The notes under the pieces were generated by a model, which had not been told where the DNA came from, searched no databases, and worked only from the letters and a program-made list of their open reading frames with translations. DNA of 64,000 bases. Source: Prorocentrum cordatum (taxonomy: Eukaryota; Sar; Dinophyceae; Prorocentrales; Prorocentraceae). Positions 54,270 to 64,000 of the stretch are shown one piece after another. The stretch spans positions 136,498 to 200,497 of the forward strand of contig CAUYUJ010015718.1 of NCBI GenBank assembly GCA_963575745.1, given 5' to 3'. Both the position numbers and the translations under genes were made by a program. Positions within the stretch are counted from its first letter, which is position 1. Each line of letters starts with the position of its first letter.

Positions 54270-55275
54270 TCCTACCTTCCTGCGGCTGTCAGCCGCGCCC
54301 CCCCCAGCAGAGCATCGGCAAGTTTCGGGCCGTACCTCTCGAGATCATCCATCGGCTGTAAGCCGCACCCCATCCGTGCGCCAAGTGGTCTCAGGCGAAA
54401 CCTTCTCCTAAGTTGTCGCGCATGTCAGCCGCGCCCCCTTCTGCGCATTGGCTGGTCAGGCGATGCTCCTTTTCACCTCTTCGCGGATGTTAGGCGCGCC
54501 CCCGCAGTGTCGGCAAATTTCGGAGTGTGCCTCTTAAGACCACCCCGCGGCGGTTAACCGCGCCCCATGCGCTGTCTGGACTCAGGCAGGACCTTCTCCT
54601 ACTTTCTTGCGGCTGTCAGCCGCGCCCCCTCTGCGCATTGGCAGGTCTCAGGCGAAACCATTTCTCACCTTCCAGCGGCTGTCAGCCGTGCCCCAGAGGC
54701 GCTTCGTCATGTCTTGTGCGGTATCTTTCCCTCCCATCCTGCGGCTGTTAGCCGCGCCCCAGCTGTTCGTTGGCCGGTCTCAGGCGAAACCATCTCCTAC
54801 GCTCCCGCGGCTGTCAGCCGCACCCCATCAGTGCGATGCGGGTTTGGCATTGTCGACGTGTCCCAGGCGAAGCCGTTCTCCAACAGCCGTCGGCTGCGCG
54901 CCGCACCCCGGCAGTGCAACGACAAGTCTGAGGCGGAACCTTTCCCCACCATCTTGCGGCTGTCAGCCGCGCGCCAGTCGGCCTGCAGGCGATTCATCTC
55001 CTACCATCCAGCGGCTGTCAGCCGCGCCCCACTTCTGCGACACGTCTCAGGCCATGCTACTCCCCTTTTCCCGTGGCTGTTATCCGCACCCCTGCTGGGC
55101 ACCAGTATGTCTCAGGCGAAACCTTTCCATGCCTTCGCCCGCGGCTGTTAGCTGCGCACCCAAGGCCGTGGGCCTGGTCTCAGGCGATACTGGGCGTGGG
55201 CACCCACCTTCCCGCGGCTGTCAGCCGCTCCCCTCTGAAGCTGACCGAGTTTCCTGCGGCTGTCAGCTGCCCCTG
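54270..55275 (+). repeat. About 66-bp satellite with hairpin GCGGCTGTCAGCCGC
   Basis: Around 16 units. The palindromic core GGCTGTCAGCC (or GTT/GTA-loop variants) is at about 54281, 54352, 54610, 54676, 54744, 54810, 54957, 55013, 55074, 55143, 55216 and 55256, with degenerate ones between. The other half of the unit is TCTCAGGCGAAACCTTCTCC. Long frames through it are satellite translation. Confidence 0.9.
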
Positions 55276-55279
55276 TCCG

Positions 55280-56560
55280 TCGGGCGCCCCCGGCTCCCGT
55301 GCCCCCCGCCGGGGCGCGCGGGGCGGCAGTTCCCCCTCGCTCTCGCGGCCTCGCGGTGGCACTGGAGACGGGCGTGAGTACTGCGACTTGGTCTTCGGTG
55401 CGGGCGCTGCTCGGGCTTCCAGTGGCGCGTTCTTCGTTGCCGCTGACTGCTCCTGGGCCCTGCGGTCACCCGGCCCTTGCCGCGCGAGGTTTCGGCGTCC
55501 GTCGGCCGGATAGGTTCTGAGTTCCCGGTCGCCCACTTCCGACAAGTGCACGGAATGCGACAAGTTCAGTGTGTTCACCTACTCGATCCTTTACCTCTGA
55601 GCTGCGGTTTGTGCTTTTCTTCTTCTCGCTTCTTTCGGTTTCCTCCTTCGCTCGCTGTCGCTCTCTCTTGCTCTTCGCTTTCTTCGTCGTTTCGCCCCTC
55701 CTGCTTCGCCCGCGGTGCCGTGTGGCGCGGGCTCGGCGTGGCGGCTCCTTCCTTGTCCGCGCGACCTTGCGACGCCGCGCGGGTGTCCGCTCGCGGTCGC
55801 GATCGAAAAAGTACCCCCATCAGCGTTGCCCGGGGCCCGCCGACCACTCGGTCCGCCCCCTCCCACGCGGGCAGCGTCCCCTTCTGCTCCCCGAGCGGGG
55901 TCCGACACCTCAGTCGCCCTGCCGGTCTTGGCGATCCAGACTTCCTTCCGTCGATCGCCCGCGTGCCAGCTGGCCTTTCCACTGGTGTCGACGCGCGGCT
56001 GACTGCCATCAGTCCGCTTGCGACGCGCCTGTCCCGCGGCGCGAACTGCTGCTCGATCGTCGCCACTCAGTCGTTCCGCCGCCACCCGCAGAGGCTTTGA
56101 CGCACTTGAAGGCTTGTTCCCCCATGCAGGGGTGCATGGCCGTTGCCGCGCTCAGTCCCCCGCGTGCTGCCCCTCGCGCAGGCGCAGGCGCTTGCGGCTT
56201 CTGCTATCTCCCGCGGGATTGCCCGAAGCCGCAGTCGCGGGGCACCGCGCTGCCAGCTGATTATCCGCCAATTTGGCGTGCACCTCCGGCGGTTGCTTGC
56301 TGCCGACGGCCCCCCCTCCGTGAGCGCCGCGCGGCCCGCCCCGGCTTGTCTCGCCTCCCGCTGTTCTCTCGTTGTCTGTCTTTTCCTCCCTTTCGCGTGC
56401 AATTTCGGCTCCTGCTTGTTAGCTGTAACTCTGGGCGGCGCGCGGCCCTTCCGGTTGCGCTCGCGAACCAAAATCCCCGCCGGCCCTCTCTGACATGTTG
56501 CCCATGAGAGCTGACAAGAAAAATGACGACGCAGCACATCTATTGAAACAAGGCGGGACA
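55280..56560. other. GC-rich region, no confident gene
   Basis: Plus frame 55569-56507 (312 codons) and overlapping minus frames of 90-170 codons are all open through composition. C/T-rich at 55600-55720. No domain was recognised. AATCCCCGCCGG at 56472-56483 belongs to a dispersed motif. Confidence 0.35.
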
Positions 56561-56574
56561 CCATAATGAACGGA

Positions 56575-56910
56575 GAGATCTCTGGGAGCAAGGGATTGGC
56601 CTTGGAGGACCTCTTCGGGCCATCCCTGGGGCCCGCGTGGGACAGATCTTTGCGTCGCCTCTCGGTGTCTTCTAAGGGCTCTTTTTGGGTGGTCTTGGGG
56701 TCCGCGTGGCTCTTTCGGAAGGTATCGGGGCGCTCTTGGGGCCCGCTGGCAGCCCTCTTGCGGGTCCCTTGGGGGCCCCATCGCCAGTTGGAACCCTTTT
56801 GGGATGCTCCTGGGCCAATCTGGGGCGCTCTTGGGGCAGTCTCGGGGGCCTCTCGGGCCCCTTTCGGGCTTCTCTGGGGCCATCTAAGGGCTTCGAAAGC
56901 GAGACGGCTA
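56575..56910 (+). repeat. CTTGGGGCC minisatellite
   Basis: Degenerate CTCTTGGGGC/TCTTGGGGCAG units with a 15-20 base period, same family as at 14.9 kb. Confidence 0.8.
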
Positions 56911-56975
56911 GCGTCATTGAGCCCCTTGGTTGAAGTGGCAAATTACGCCATTGACATCACGTCATAGCAGCTGAA

Positions 56976-57500
56976 CTCAACAGGTTGGACATGCCTCTTG
57001 TGTTCACACGACTACTGCATGAAGCCGTGTTGACCGCCGGCGCGTTCACTTCTTGCAATGAGGTGTCTCCATGCAGCGCCCTATTTGGGCGGCCGCCAGC
57101 AATGCTGCCCGACCTGCCTGTTCTGGATCAGGAACAGCAGACAGAGACGCCTGATCACTCTCGAGAACAGGTGATTCGCCGGGCTTGCACTGAGGCTATC
57201 ACGCGGGTTACTGCAGTAGCCAAAACCAATCGTGCACTACGTACTAAGACGATTATTCCTGGTTAGCACTATTACGACGAAGGAGACTTGGTCGATTATC
57301 ATCGTCCCACGACTACGAAGGCCGACAGGGGAGGCTGGAATGGCTCTTCCGCGGTCGTGCGAAACGATCCCGGCAAGGGCCGGGTTATTGTGCGGGTGGG
57401 GAACCGCGATGTGCATGTCCAGTGCGGCGACGCACGACATTCACTATACATCGAAACGTTGATAGCCCGAAGGATTGTTTCAGACAGCACTGCGCTGCGG
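56976..57500 (+). pseudogene. Retrotransposon integrase C-terminal fragment
   Basis: LVFTRLLHEAVLTAGAFTSC, then NEVSPCSALFGRPPAMLPDL, is the end of an integrase core ('SP...A-FGR-P' motif). After an in-frame TAG (57264-57266) the same frame continues HYYDEGDLVDYHRPTTTKAD, GWNGSSAVVRNDPGKGRVIV, the chromatin/DNA-binding C-terminal domain typical of Gypsy/BEL-type integrases ('GD-V---R......W-GPA-V'). No RT is nearby. Its lineage differs from Copia 1 and 2. It may be related to the frame at 63.3 kb on the far side of the satellites. Confidence 0.65.
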
Positions 57501-57779
57501 ACAGCGTTGACATTTGTCGTCGGTCTACCTGCGGGGAGACCCGCTATGATATTTGGCTACGTCCCTGCCAAAATTGTAGCCGGAGTGCAGTATCCCCATA
57601 CAGAGTATTTAAACCCACTGCGATTTCCAAGGTCGATTGCGTGCCCGTTCAGTGCGACCAGAGGCGCATCAGCGGGAGGCGGGAGGCGGGATGAGGGAGG
57701 AGGGAAGAGGAACCAGGTGGGAAGCGGGAAGAGAGGGAGGCGGGAAAAGAAATGAGAAAGGTTGTGATTGGAACCCGTG

Positions 57780-57950
57780 TGCTACGAAACGTCTCAGGCA
57801 GAACGGGCCAGACCATCTCGCGCGCAACATCTTCGAGCCTCGCATTGCGAGGATGGCTCAAGCGAAACGGGCCGGACCACCTCGCGAGCATCCTGGAGTT
57901 CAGTATTGGAAAAATGTCTCAAACGAAACGGGCTGGACAACCTCTCGCAC
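57780..57950 (+). repeat. 64-bp satellite units (first block)
   Basis: Three units with CTCAGGCAGAACGGGCCAGAC, CTCAAGCGAAACGGGCCGG and CTCAAACGAAACGGGCTGG, spaced about 64 bases. Confidence 0.85.
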
Positions 57951-58204
57951 ACGTTCTGACAAGTCCACGTCGCACTCGCTTCCCATTAGGTCCTCTCCTG
58001 CAATTCCCTTTTTCCCAACCATCCTGTGGTGTTGGGTCCTCGTTTTGAAGAGACGGTGCCCCGCGTTCCCTCCTTCTCCTCCTCCCGCTGCCCCCTCCCT
58101 CCTGCCATCATCATCATCATCATCGTCATCATCATCATCATCGTTATCATCAACATCACCATGATATTCGGCGTCATCATCAGCATCACCCTCCGCATGT
58201 CTCT

Positions 58205-59375
58205 ATTTCGGCACACCAATGACACGGTTCGTGGCCCCATAGGGAGCTCCACCGAAGCCCCCAGTGGCAAGGTTCGCATGGCGGCCCCGCCTCATTTTGG
58301 CGCACCCCTCACACGGTTCGTGGCCCCATAAGGAACTCCACCGAAGGCCCCAGTGGCAGGGTTCGCATGGCGGCCCCGCCCATTTTGGCGCACCCCTCAC
58401 ACGGTTCGTGGCCCCATAGGGAGGGCCCAGTGGCTCGCAAGCGACAGGCCCCAGGGCAGGGTTCGCAGGCCCCGCATTTTGGCGGTTCGTGGCCCCGCTC
58501 CACCGAAGGCCCCAGTGGCAGGGTTCGCATGGGCCCCGCCCCACCCCTCACACGGTTCGTGGCCCCATAGGGAGCTCCACCGAAGGCCCCAGTGGCAGGG
58601 TTCGCATGGCGGCCCCGCCCCATTTTGGCGCACCCCTCACACGGTTCGTGGCCCCATAGGGAGCTCCACCGAAGGCCCCAGTGGCAGGGTTCGCATGGCG
58701 GCCCCGCCCCATTTTGGCGCACCCCTCACACGGTTCGTGGCCCCATAGGGAGCTCCACCGAAGGCCCCAGTGGCAGGGTTCGCATGGCGGCCCCGCCCCA
58801 TTTTGGCGCACCCCTCACACGGTTCGTGGCCCCATAGGGAGCTCCACCGAAGGCCCCAGTGGCAGGGTTCGCATGGCGGCCCCGCCCATTTTGGCGCACC
58901 CCTCACACGGTTCGTGGCCCCATAGGGAGCTCCACCGAAGGCCCCAGTGGCAGGGTTCGCATGGCGGCCCCGCCCATTTTGGCGCACCCCTCACACGGTT
59001 CGTGGCCCCAGCTCGCATGGCGGCCCACCCTCATTTTGGCGCACCCCTCACACGGCGGCCCCGCCTCATTTTGGCACCCTCACACGGTTCGTGGCCCCAT
59101 AGGGAGCTCCACCGAAGGCCCCAGTGGCAGGGTTCGCATGGCGGCCCCGCCCCATTTTGGCGCACCCCTCACACGGTTCGTGGCCCCATAGGGAGCTCCA
59201 CCGAAGGCCCCAGTGGCAGGGTTCGCATGGCGGCCCCGCCCCATATTGGCGCACCCCTCACACGGTTCGTGGCCCCGCAGGGACATAGAGAGCTCCACCG
59301 AAGGCCTCAGTGGCAGGGTTCGCATGGCGGCCCCGCCCCAGTGTGGCGCACCCCTCACACGGTTCGTGGCCACAT
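58205..59375 (+). repeat. 89-bp satellite, about 13 units
   Basis: The anchor GGTTCGTGGCCCCATAGGGA recurs every 88-90 bases, from 58225 and 58315 through about 59180. The rest of the unit is CTCCACCGAAGGCCCCAGTG, GCAGGGTTCGCATGGCGG, CCCATTTTGGCGCACCCCTC. Short deletions occur near 58440-58500 and 59010-59070. Since 89 = 3x30-1, frames rotate but remain open. Confidence 0.95.
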
Positions 59376-59754
59376 TTGGAATTCTTTTTGCTTCGTCCCA
59401 CCTGCCCTGCGGTATTCACGTTTGCATATGGTTGGGTCCTTCGCCAGGATAATTTCTCCCTCTTTCCTCCTTCCTTCTCCTGCCTGCTCCCTCATCCACA
59501 TCATCCTCTTCTTTCTCCCTTCCATCTCCTCCTCCTTCTCCTTCTCCCCCTCCTCCTCATCCACCTCGTCTTCATCCCGAACGGCATCTCGGAACCCAAA
59601 GTTGCGAGGATGTCTCCAGCGTAATGGGCTGGACCACCTCGCGCACGGCATCTCGGACCCCACAATTGCGACGATGCCTCGGGCGAAACGTGCTGCGATG
59701 AAGTCTCAGGCGAAACGGGCCGGACCACCTCGAGCGCGGCGTCTCAGAACTCCA

Positions 59755-60115
59755 AAGTGCGGGGGCCTCCTGGGGCCTCCTGCGGACCTCCTGGGGCTTC
59801 CTCCTGGGGCTTCCTCCTGGGCCTCCTGTGGCCTCCTGGGCCCCACTTGGGGTTTCCTGAAGCCTCTTGGGGCTCCCATGGGGGGATATCTAACATGTGG
59901 CCGTCTGGGCCCACCAAAATGGAGGGGGGGGCACAAGAGCAGGAAAAATCAACGAATCGACACCGTATGTGTATTAACTTGACACGTTCTGATAAGGGGG
60001 CCTCCTGGGGCCTTCTGGGAGGCTCCTGGGAATCTCCTCGGGACCCCTGGGGCCTGTCCTGGGCGTCCTGCGGCCTCCTGAAGCTCTCTGGGGCCTCCTG
60101 GGGCTCCTAGGGTCC
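59755..60115 (+). repeat. CCTCCTGGGGCCTCCTG minisatellite
   Basis: Two blocks (59760-59890, 59998-60110) of CTCCTGGGG units on either side of the segment GGGGGGGCACAAGAGCAGG. The same arrangement occurs in copy B (61945-62060, 62175-62290). Confidence 0.85.
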
Positions 60116-60174
60116 CAGGGAGGATATGTAACATGCGGTCTTCTGGGCCCCCAGGCTGGACCACCTCTTGCGCG

Positions 60175-60860
60175 GCATCTGGGAGCTCAGAGTTGCGAGA
60201 ATGTCTTGTGCGAAACGGGCCGGACCACCTTGCGCACGGCAGAGCTCAGAGTTGCGAGGATGTCTCAGGCGAGACACGCCGGACCACCTCGCGCAGGGCA
60301 TCTCAGAGCTCAGAGTTGGGAGGATGCCTCAAGCGAAACGGGCTGGACCACGTCGCGCGCCGCATCTCCAAGGTCAGAATTGCAAGGATGTCTCAGGCGA
60401 AACGCGTCTCAAGCGATGCGGGCCGGACCACCTCTCAGAGTTTGGAGGATGTCTCAGGCGAGACGGGCCGGACCACCTCTCGCGCGGCATCTGGGAGCTC
60501 AGAGTTTCGAGGATGTCTAAGGCGAAACGGGCCGGACCACCTCTCGCGCGTCATCTCGGAGCCCAGAGTTGCGAGGATGTCTCAAGCGAAACGGGCCGGA
60601 CCACCTCGCAAGCGTCATCTCGGAGCCCGGAGTTTCGAGGATGTCTCAGGCGGGCCGGACCACCTCTCGCACGGCACCTCGGGGCTCAGAGTTTCGAGGA
60701 TGTCTCAAGCGAAACGGCCCGGACCACCTCTCGCGCGGCGTCTCGGAACGCAACTTTTCGAGGATGTCTCAGGCGAAACGGCCAATCCCGGCCAACTGAG
60801 AAACCAGAGTTGCGAAGATGTCTCAAGCGAAACGGCCCGGACCATCAGATTTTTGTGAGG
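60175..60860 (+). repeat. 64-bp satellite, copy A block
   Basis: About eleven units of GAGGATGTCTCAGGCGAAAC, GGGCCGGACCACCTCTCGCG, CGGCATCTCGGAGCTCAGAG, period 62-66 with a few short units. Shares CTCAGGCGAAAC with the 54.3-55.3 kb satellite. Confidence 0.92.
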
Positions 60861-61269
60861 ATGTCTCTGCTCCCCTTTCCTTCGGCCGGAGTTAGCTTCT
60901 ATCACAACAGCACCCCGTTCAGCAAGCTGTTTGGGGAAGAAAAATCATGCTTGGGAAACTTTGTCTCAGAACCCAGAGTTGCGAGGATGTCCCAGGTCGC
61001 TCCTGGTCGACGAGTAAGCTGTCGGGTCGGCACTGTGAGAGGCTCCACCGCCATGTTGTGAACTCAGAAGCAACTTTGAGAGGAAGCGGGGAAGGGCGCT
61101 GAAGCGGGGGGGCATGTCGTGATGGTTCCCCCGGGGATGATATCGAGAGGTACGCGGCGCAAGTCTCAAAAGAAAAATCGTGACGTCGGATGTCTGGGGA
61201 GGGCGGAAGGCAGTGCTCGCATGACGCATGCTGAGGCGGCAGAAACGACGACGGCGGGGACGGGGAGGC

Positions 61270-63180
61270 GGAGGCAGGGGCGCAGCAGCGGGAGGCGGGA
61301 GGCGGGAGGAGGGAGGAGGGAAGAGGAGCCAGGCGGGAAGTGGGAAGAGGGAGGCGGGAGAAGGAATGAGGTAGGTTGTGATTGGAGCCCCTGTGCTACG
61401 AAACGTCTCAGGCAGAGCGGGCCAAACCATCTCGCGCGCAACATCTTCGAGCCTCGCATTACGAGGATGGCTCAAGCGAAACGGGCCGGACCACCTCGCG
61501 AGCGACATCCTGGAGTTCAGTATTGGAAAGATGTCTCAAACGAAACGGGCCGGACAATCTTTCGCACACGTTCTGACAAGTCCACGTCACACTCGTTTCC
61601 CGTTAGGTCCTCTCCTGCAATTCCCTTCCTTCTCCCTCCTCCTCCTCCTCCTCCTCCTGCCTGCTCCCTCATGCACATCATCCGCCTCCTCCTTCTCTCT
61701 TCCATCTTCGCCTCCTCCTTCTCCTCCTCCCCCTCCTCCTCATCCACTTCCTCTTTATCCCGAACGGCATCTCGGAGCCCAAAGTTGCGAGGATGTCTCC
61801 AGCGTAACGGGCTGGACCACCTCGCGCACGGCATCTCGGACCCCAGAGTTGCGACGATGCCTCGGGCGAAACGTGCTGCAAGGAAGTCTCAGGCGAAACG
61901 GGCTGGACCACCTCGAGCGCAGCGTCTCAGAGCTCCGAGTTGCGGGGGCCTCTTGGTGCCTCTTGGGGCCTCCTGGGGACCTCCTGGGGCTTCCTCCTGG
62001 GCCTCCTGTGGCCTCCTGAACTTCACCTGGGGTTTCCTGAGGCCTCTTGGGGCTCCCAGGGGGGATATCTAACCTGTGGCCGTTTGGGCCCACCAAAATG
62101 GAGGGGGGGGCACAAGAGCAGGAAAAATCAACGAATCGACACCGGATGTGTATTAACTTGACACGTTCTGATAGGGGGCCTCCTGGAGCTTCTGGGAGCC
62201 TCCTGGGAATCTCCTGGGGACCCCTGGGGCCTGTCCTGGGCGTCCTGCGGCCTCCTGAAGCTCTCTGGGGCCTCCTGGAGCTCCTAGGGTCCCAGGGAGG
62301 ATATGTAACATGCGGTCTTCTGGGCCCCCAGGCTGGACCACCTCTTGCGCGGCATCTGGGAGCTCAGAGTTGCGAGAATGTCTTGTGCGAAACGGGCCAG
62401 ACCTTGCGCACGGCATCTCAGAGCTCAGAGTTGCGAGGATGCCTCAAGCGAAACGGGCTGGACCACCTCGCGCAGGGCATCTCAGAGCTCAGAAATTCGA
62501 GGATGTCTCAAGCGGGTTCCCAGGGTCCCAGGGAGGATATGTAACATGTGGTCTTCTGGGCCCCCAGGCTGGACCACCTCTTGCGCGGCATCTGGGAGCT
62601 CAGAATTGCGAGAATGTCTTGTGCGAAACAGGCCAGACCACCTTGCGCACGGCATCTCAGAGCTCAGAGTTGCGAGAATGTCTCAGGCGAGACGGGCCGG
62701 ACCACCTCGCGCAGGGCATCTCAGAGTTCAGAAGCTCGAGGATGTCTCAGGCGAAACGAGCGGGACCACCTCTCGCGCGGCATCTCCGAGGTCAGAGTTT
62801 CGAGGATTTCTCAGGCGAAACGGGCTGGACCACCTCGCGCAAGGCATCTCAGAGCTCAGAGTTTCGAGGATGTCTCAGGCGAAACGGCCCGGACCACCTC
62901 TCGCACGGCACCTCGGGGCTCAGAGTTTCGAGGATGTCTCAAGCGAAACGGCCCGGACCACCTCTCGCGCGGCGTCCCGGAGCGCAACTTTTCGATGATG
63001 TCTCAGGCGAAACGGCCAATCCCGGCCAACTGAGAAACGAGAGTTGTGAGGATGTCTCAAGCGAAACGGCTCGGAGCATGACATTTTTGTGAGGATGTCT
63101 CTGCTCCGACTTCCCTCGGCCGGAGTTAGCTTCTATCACAACAGCACCCCGTTCAGCAAGCTGTTTGGGGAAAAACGCTT
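61270..63180 (+). repeat. Segmental duplication, copy B
   Basis: Second copy of the block described at 57640-60950, lacking the 89-bp array. It ends with CGGAGTTAGCTTCTATCACA, CCGTTCAGCAAGCTGTTTGG, as copy A does at 60887-60937. Confidence 0.9.
62330..63080 (+). repeat. 64-bp satellite, copy B block
   Basis: About eleven units as in 60175-60860, with a duplicated internal stretch: 62285-62400 is repeated at 62520-62635 (CCAGGGAGGATATGTAACAT). Confidence 0.92.
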
Positions 63181-63310
63181 CAGATGACAAGTGCGAGCCA
63201 GCTATCTCGTAAGGTACACTGAGTTCTCCAATACCTTATCAAAAACTTCTTTCGCATTGAGAACGTGGTCTTTGTCAGGTTAGCTAAGAGTATCCCCGAG
63301 CTACCTCCGG

Positions 63311-63709
63311 TTGGCTTATGCTGGCAGCTGTGCATTGGTGCGCTATGGCAACGACGTGAATCCAGGCTTCCACTATTATGAAGTCGAAGGCACTGCCTTG
63401 GATGTACATGATATAACCGGATCAGCACATTCGAGGATCATCCAATGCCTAACGTCCACTACACCTCAAGCGGGCTTCGACCAAGACATGGCGAAGTTTG
63501 AAGAACTGGCAGGCGCGCCGACTCATGACAACAATGCCAGCGAAACTCCAGAAGCCGAACCCCCACAGGGGGACGGGCGGCTTCCCACGATGTATGAGGA
63601 ATCGGAAGCGGACCTTGAGGCACCTATCATAGAAGTGTGGTGCGCAGAGCTACATGGGGGACAGGGAATTGCTGACGCTTCGCGAATCCCCACCAGTTTC
63701 TTAGGTTAA
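63311..63709 (+). CDS. Hypothetical acidic protein or retroelement tail
   Basis: A 132-codon frame without an obvious ATG start, continuous with upstream sequence at 63290-63310. The middle reads GFHYYEVEGTALDVHDITGS and the end is acidic (DNNASETPEAEPPQGDG, then YEESEADLEAPIIEVW). It differs in composition from the satellites before and after it. It may be the downstream part of the retroelement whose integrase tail is at 56976-57500, with the satellites in between; that is a guess. Stop at 63707-63709. Confidence 0.35.
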   Translation: MAYAGSCALVRYGNDVNPGFHYYEVEGTALDVHDITGSAHSRIIQCLTSTTPQAGFDQDMAKFEELAGAPTHDNNASETPEAEPPQGDGRLPTMYEESEADLEAPIIEVWCAELHGGQGIADASRIPTSFLG

Positions 63710-63798
63710 TCCGTCATTGCGCGGCCCGCTCTGACCGGACTCGCCGCTGGTGCTCTCGCCTGCGGCCGCTGACAACAGAGAATCCCCGCCAGCCCATC
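63707..63798 (+). repeat. Dispersed repeat, copy 2 (about 88 bp)
   Basis: TTAATCCGTCATTGCGCGGC, CCGCTCTGACCGGACTCGC, GCGGCCGCTGACAA, matching 54150-54235. It is flanked by AATCCCCACCAG (63685-63696) and AATCCCCGCCAG (63781-63792). Confidence 0.75.
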
Positions 63799-63859
63799 CA
63801 GAAACCATGCCCAGGGGAATTGCGTCGATCAGGGAAGCGGGCAGCACGCAGAGGAAGGG

Positions 63860-64000
63860 TTCCCCAGTGGAGGCTTCTTGGAGCGTCTTGGGGGCCTCTG
63901 GGCGGCCAGGGGCGCCTCTTAGAGCGTCTTGGGAGCTTCGGAGCGCTTCTTGGGGCCTCTTAGGGGTATCTTGGGAGCCTCTTGGAGGCCTCTTGGGCGC
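63860..64000 (+). repeat. CTTGGGGGCCTC minisatellite, open at window end
   Basis: Units of GCGTCTTGGGGGCCTCT/GCTTCTTGGGGCCTCTT run into the right edge. Confidence 0.85.

Larger units (their letters stand above)
57640..60950 (+). repeat. Segmental duplication, copy A (with extra 89-bp array)
   Basis: 57660-58015 matches 61270-61635 closely (offset about 3,610), including GGTTGTGATTGGA and GTTCTGACAAGTCCACGTC. 59455-60940 matches 61635-63170 (offset about 2,165-2,235). Copy A holds an additional 1.4 kb (58030-59450), mostly the 89-bp array. Confidence 0.9.

Noticed and set aside
55569-56507. 312-codon plus frame
   Set aside because: Same reason: GC-rich, multiple overlapping open frames, no recognisable domain.
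58681-59982. 433-codon plus frame over the 89-bp array
   Set aside because: A satellite with low stop density that continues into unrelated sequence; treated as repeat, though stop avoidance is listed as a finding.
54270-63080. CRISPR-like regular repeats
   Set aside because: Units are contiguous and degenerate, without unique spacers, and the sequence is eukaryotic.

Overview
The window reads as a piece of dinoflagellate nuclear genome (core dinoflagellate, Prorocentrum/Symbiodiniaceae-like; species not determinable). The evidence is a relict dinoflagellate spliced leader at 44430-44464, introns bounded by short direct repeats with GC or GA donors, degenerate Copia and LINE retrotransposons of the type abundant in dinoflagellates, high GC, and very heavy loading with microsatellites and satellites. 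Nothing looks prokaryotic or organellar.

Layout: 0-3.3 kb holds pieces of unrecognised coding sequence that resemble multicopy dinoflagellate families. 3.3-12.4 kb is mostly non-coding: a degenerate telomere-like tract, an AAAACGCTC tract, GC-rich DNA, and one small 58-aa ORF at 10.04 kb. 12.9-17.8 kb holds the best host gene, three exons whose junctions keep phase exactly. 19.0-26.9 kb is a decayed plus-strand Copia element. Its integrase is split by a 1.9-kb insertion flanked by a perfect 9-bp duplication. 26.9-31.5 kb is satellites and microsatellites. 31.7-38.8 kb is a structurally complete minus-strand Copia element: 156/160-bp TG...CA LTRs, a 5-bp target duplication, a plausible primer-binding site, decayed gag-pol, and an intact 224-aa extra ORF after pol. 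39-44 kb is degenerate. 44.4-45.5 kb is the 5' end of a LINE copy that starts with a doubled spliced-leader relict and is cut off by an 840-bp TAC array. 46.4-48.0 kb holds a small two-exon gene candidate, followed by an 860-bp GAT array. 49.4-64 kb is dominated by hairpin-bearing and stop-poor satellites, a segmental duplication, and retrotransposon integrase fragments.

Most interesting points: (1) both Copia elements carry the same roughly 200-aa non-canonical domain resembling a C5-cytosine-methyltransferase/Rossmann fold, placed between integrase and RT in one and between protease and integrase in the other; (2) the LINE 5' end preserves a spliced leader plus a truncated older leader, as expected if a trans-spliced LINE transcript was reverse-transcribed more than once; (3) the 9-bp-flanked insertion in the first Copia integrase; (4) several satellites built around small hairpins, some with compensatory base changes; (5) satellites whose unit length is not a multiple of three yet stay open across many units.

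All family names come from reading translations by eye; no database search was run. Most long open frames in the repeat tracts are satellite translations and were not called as genes.
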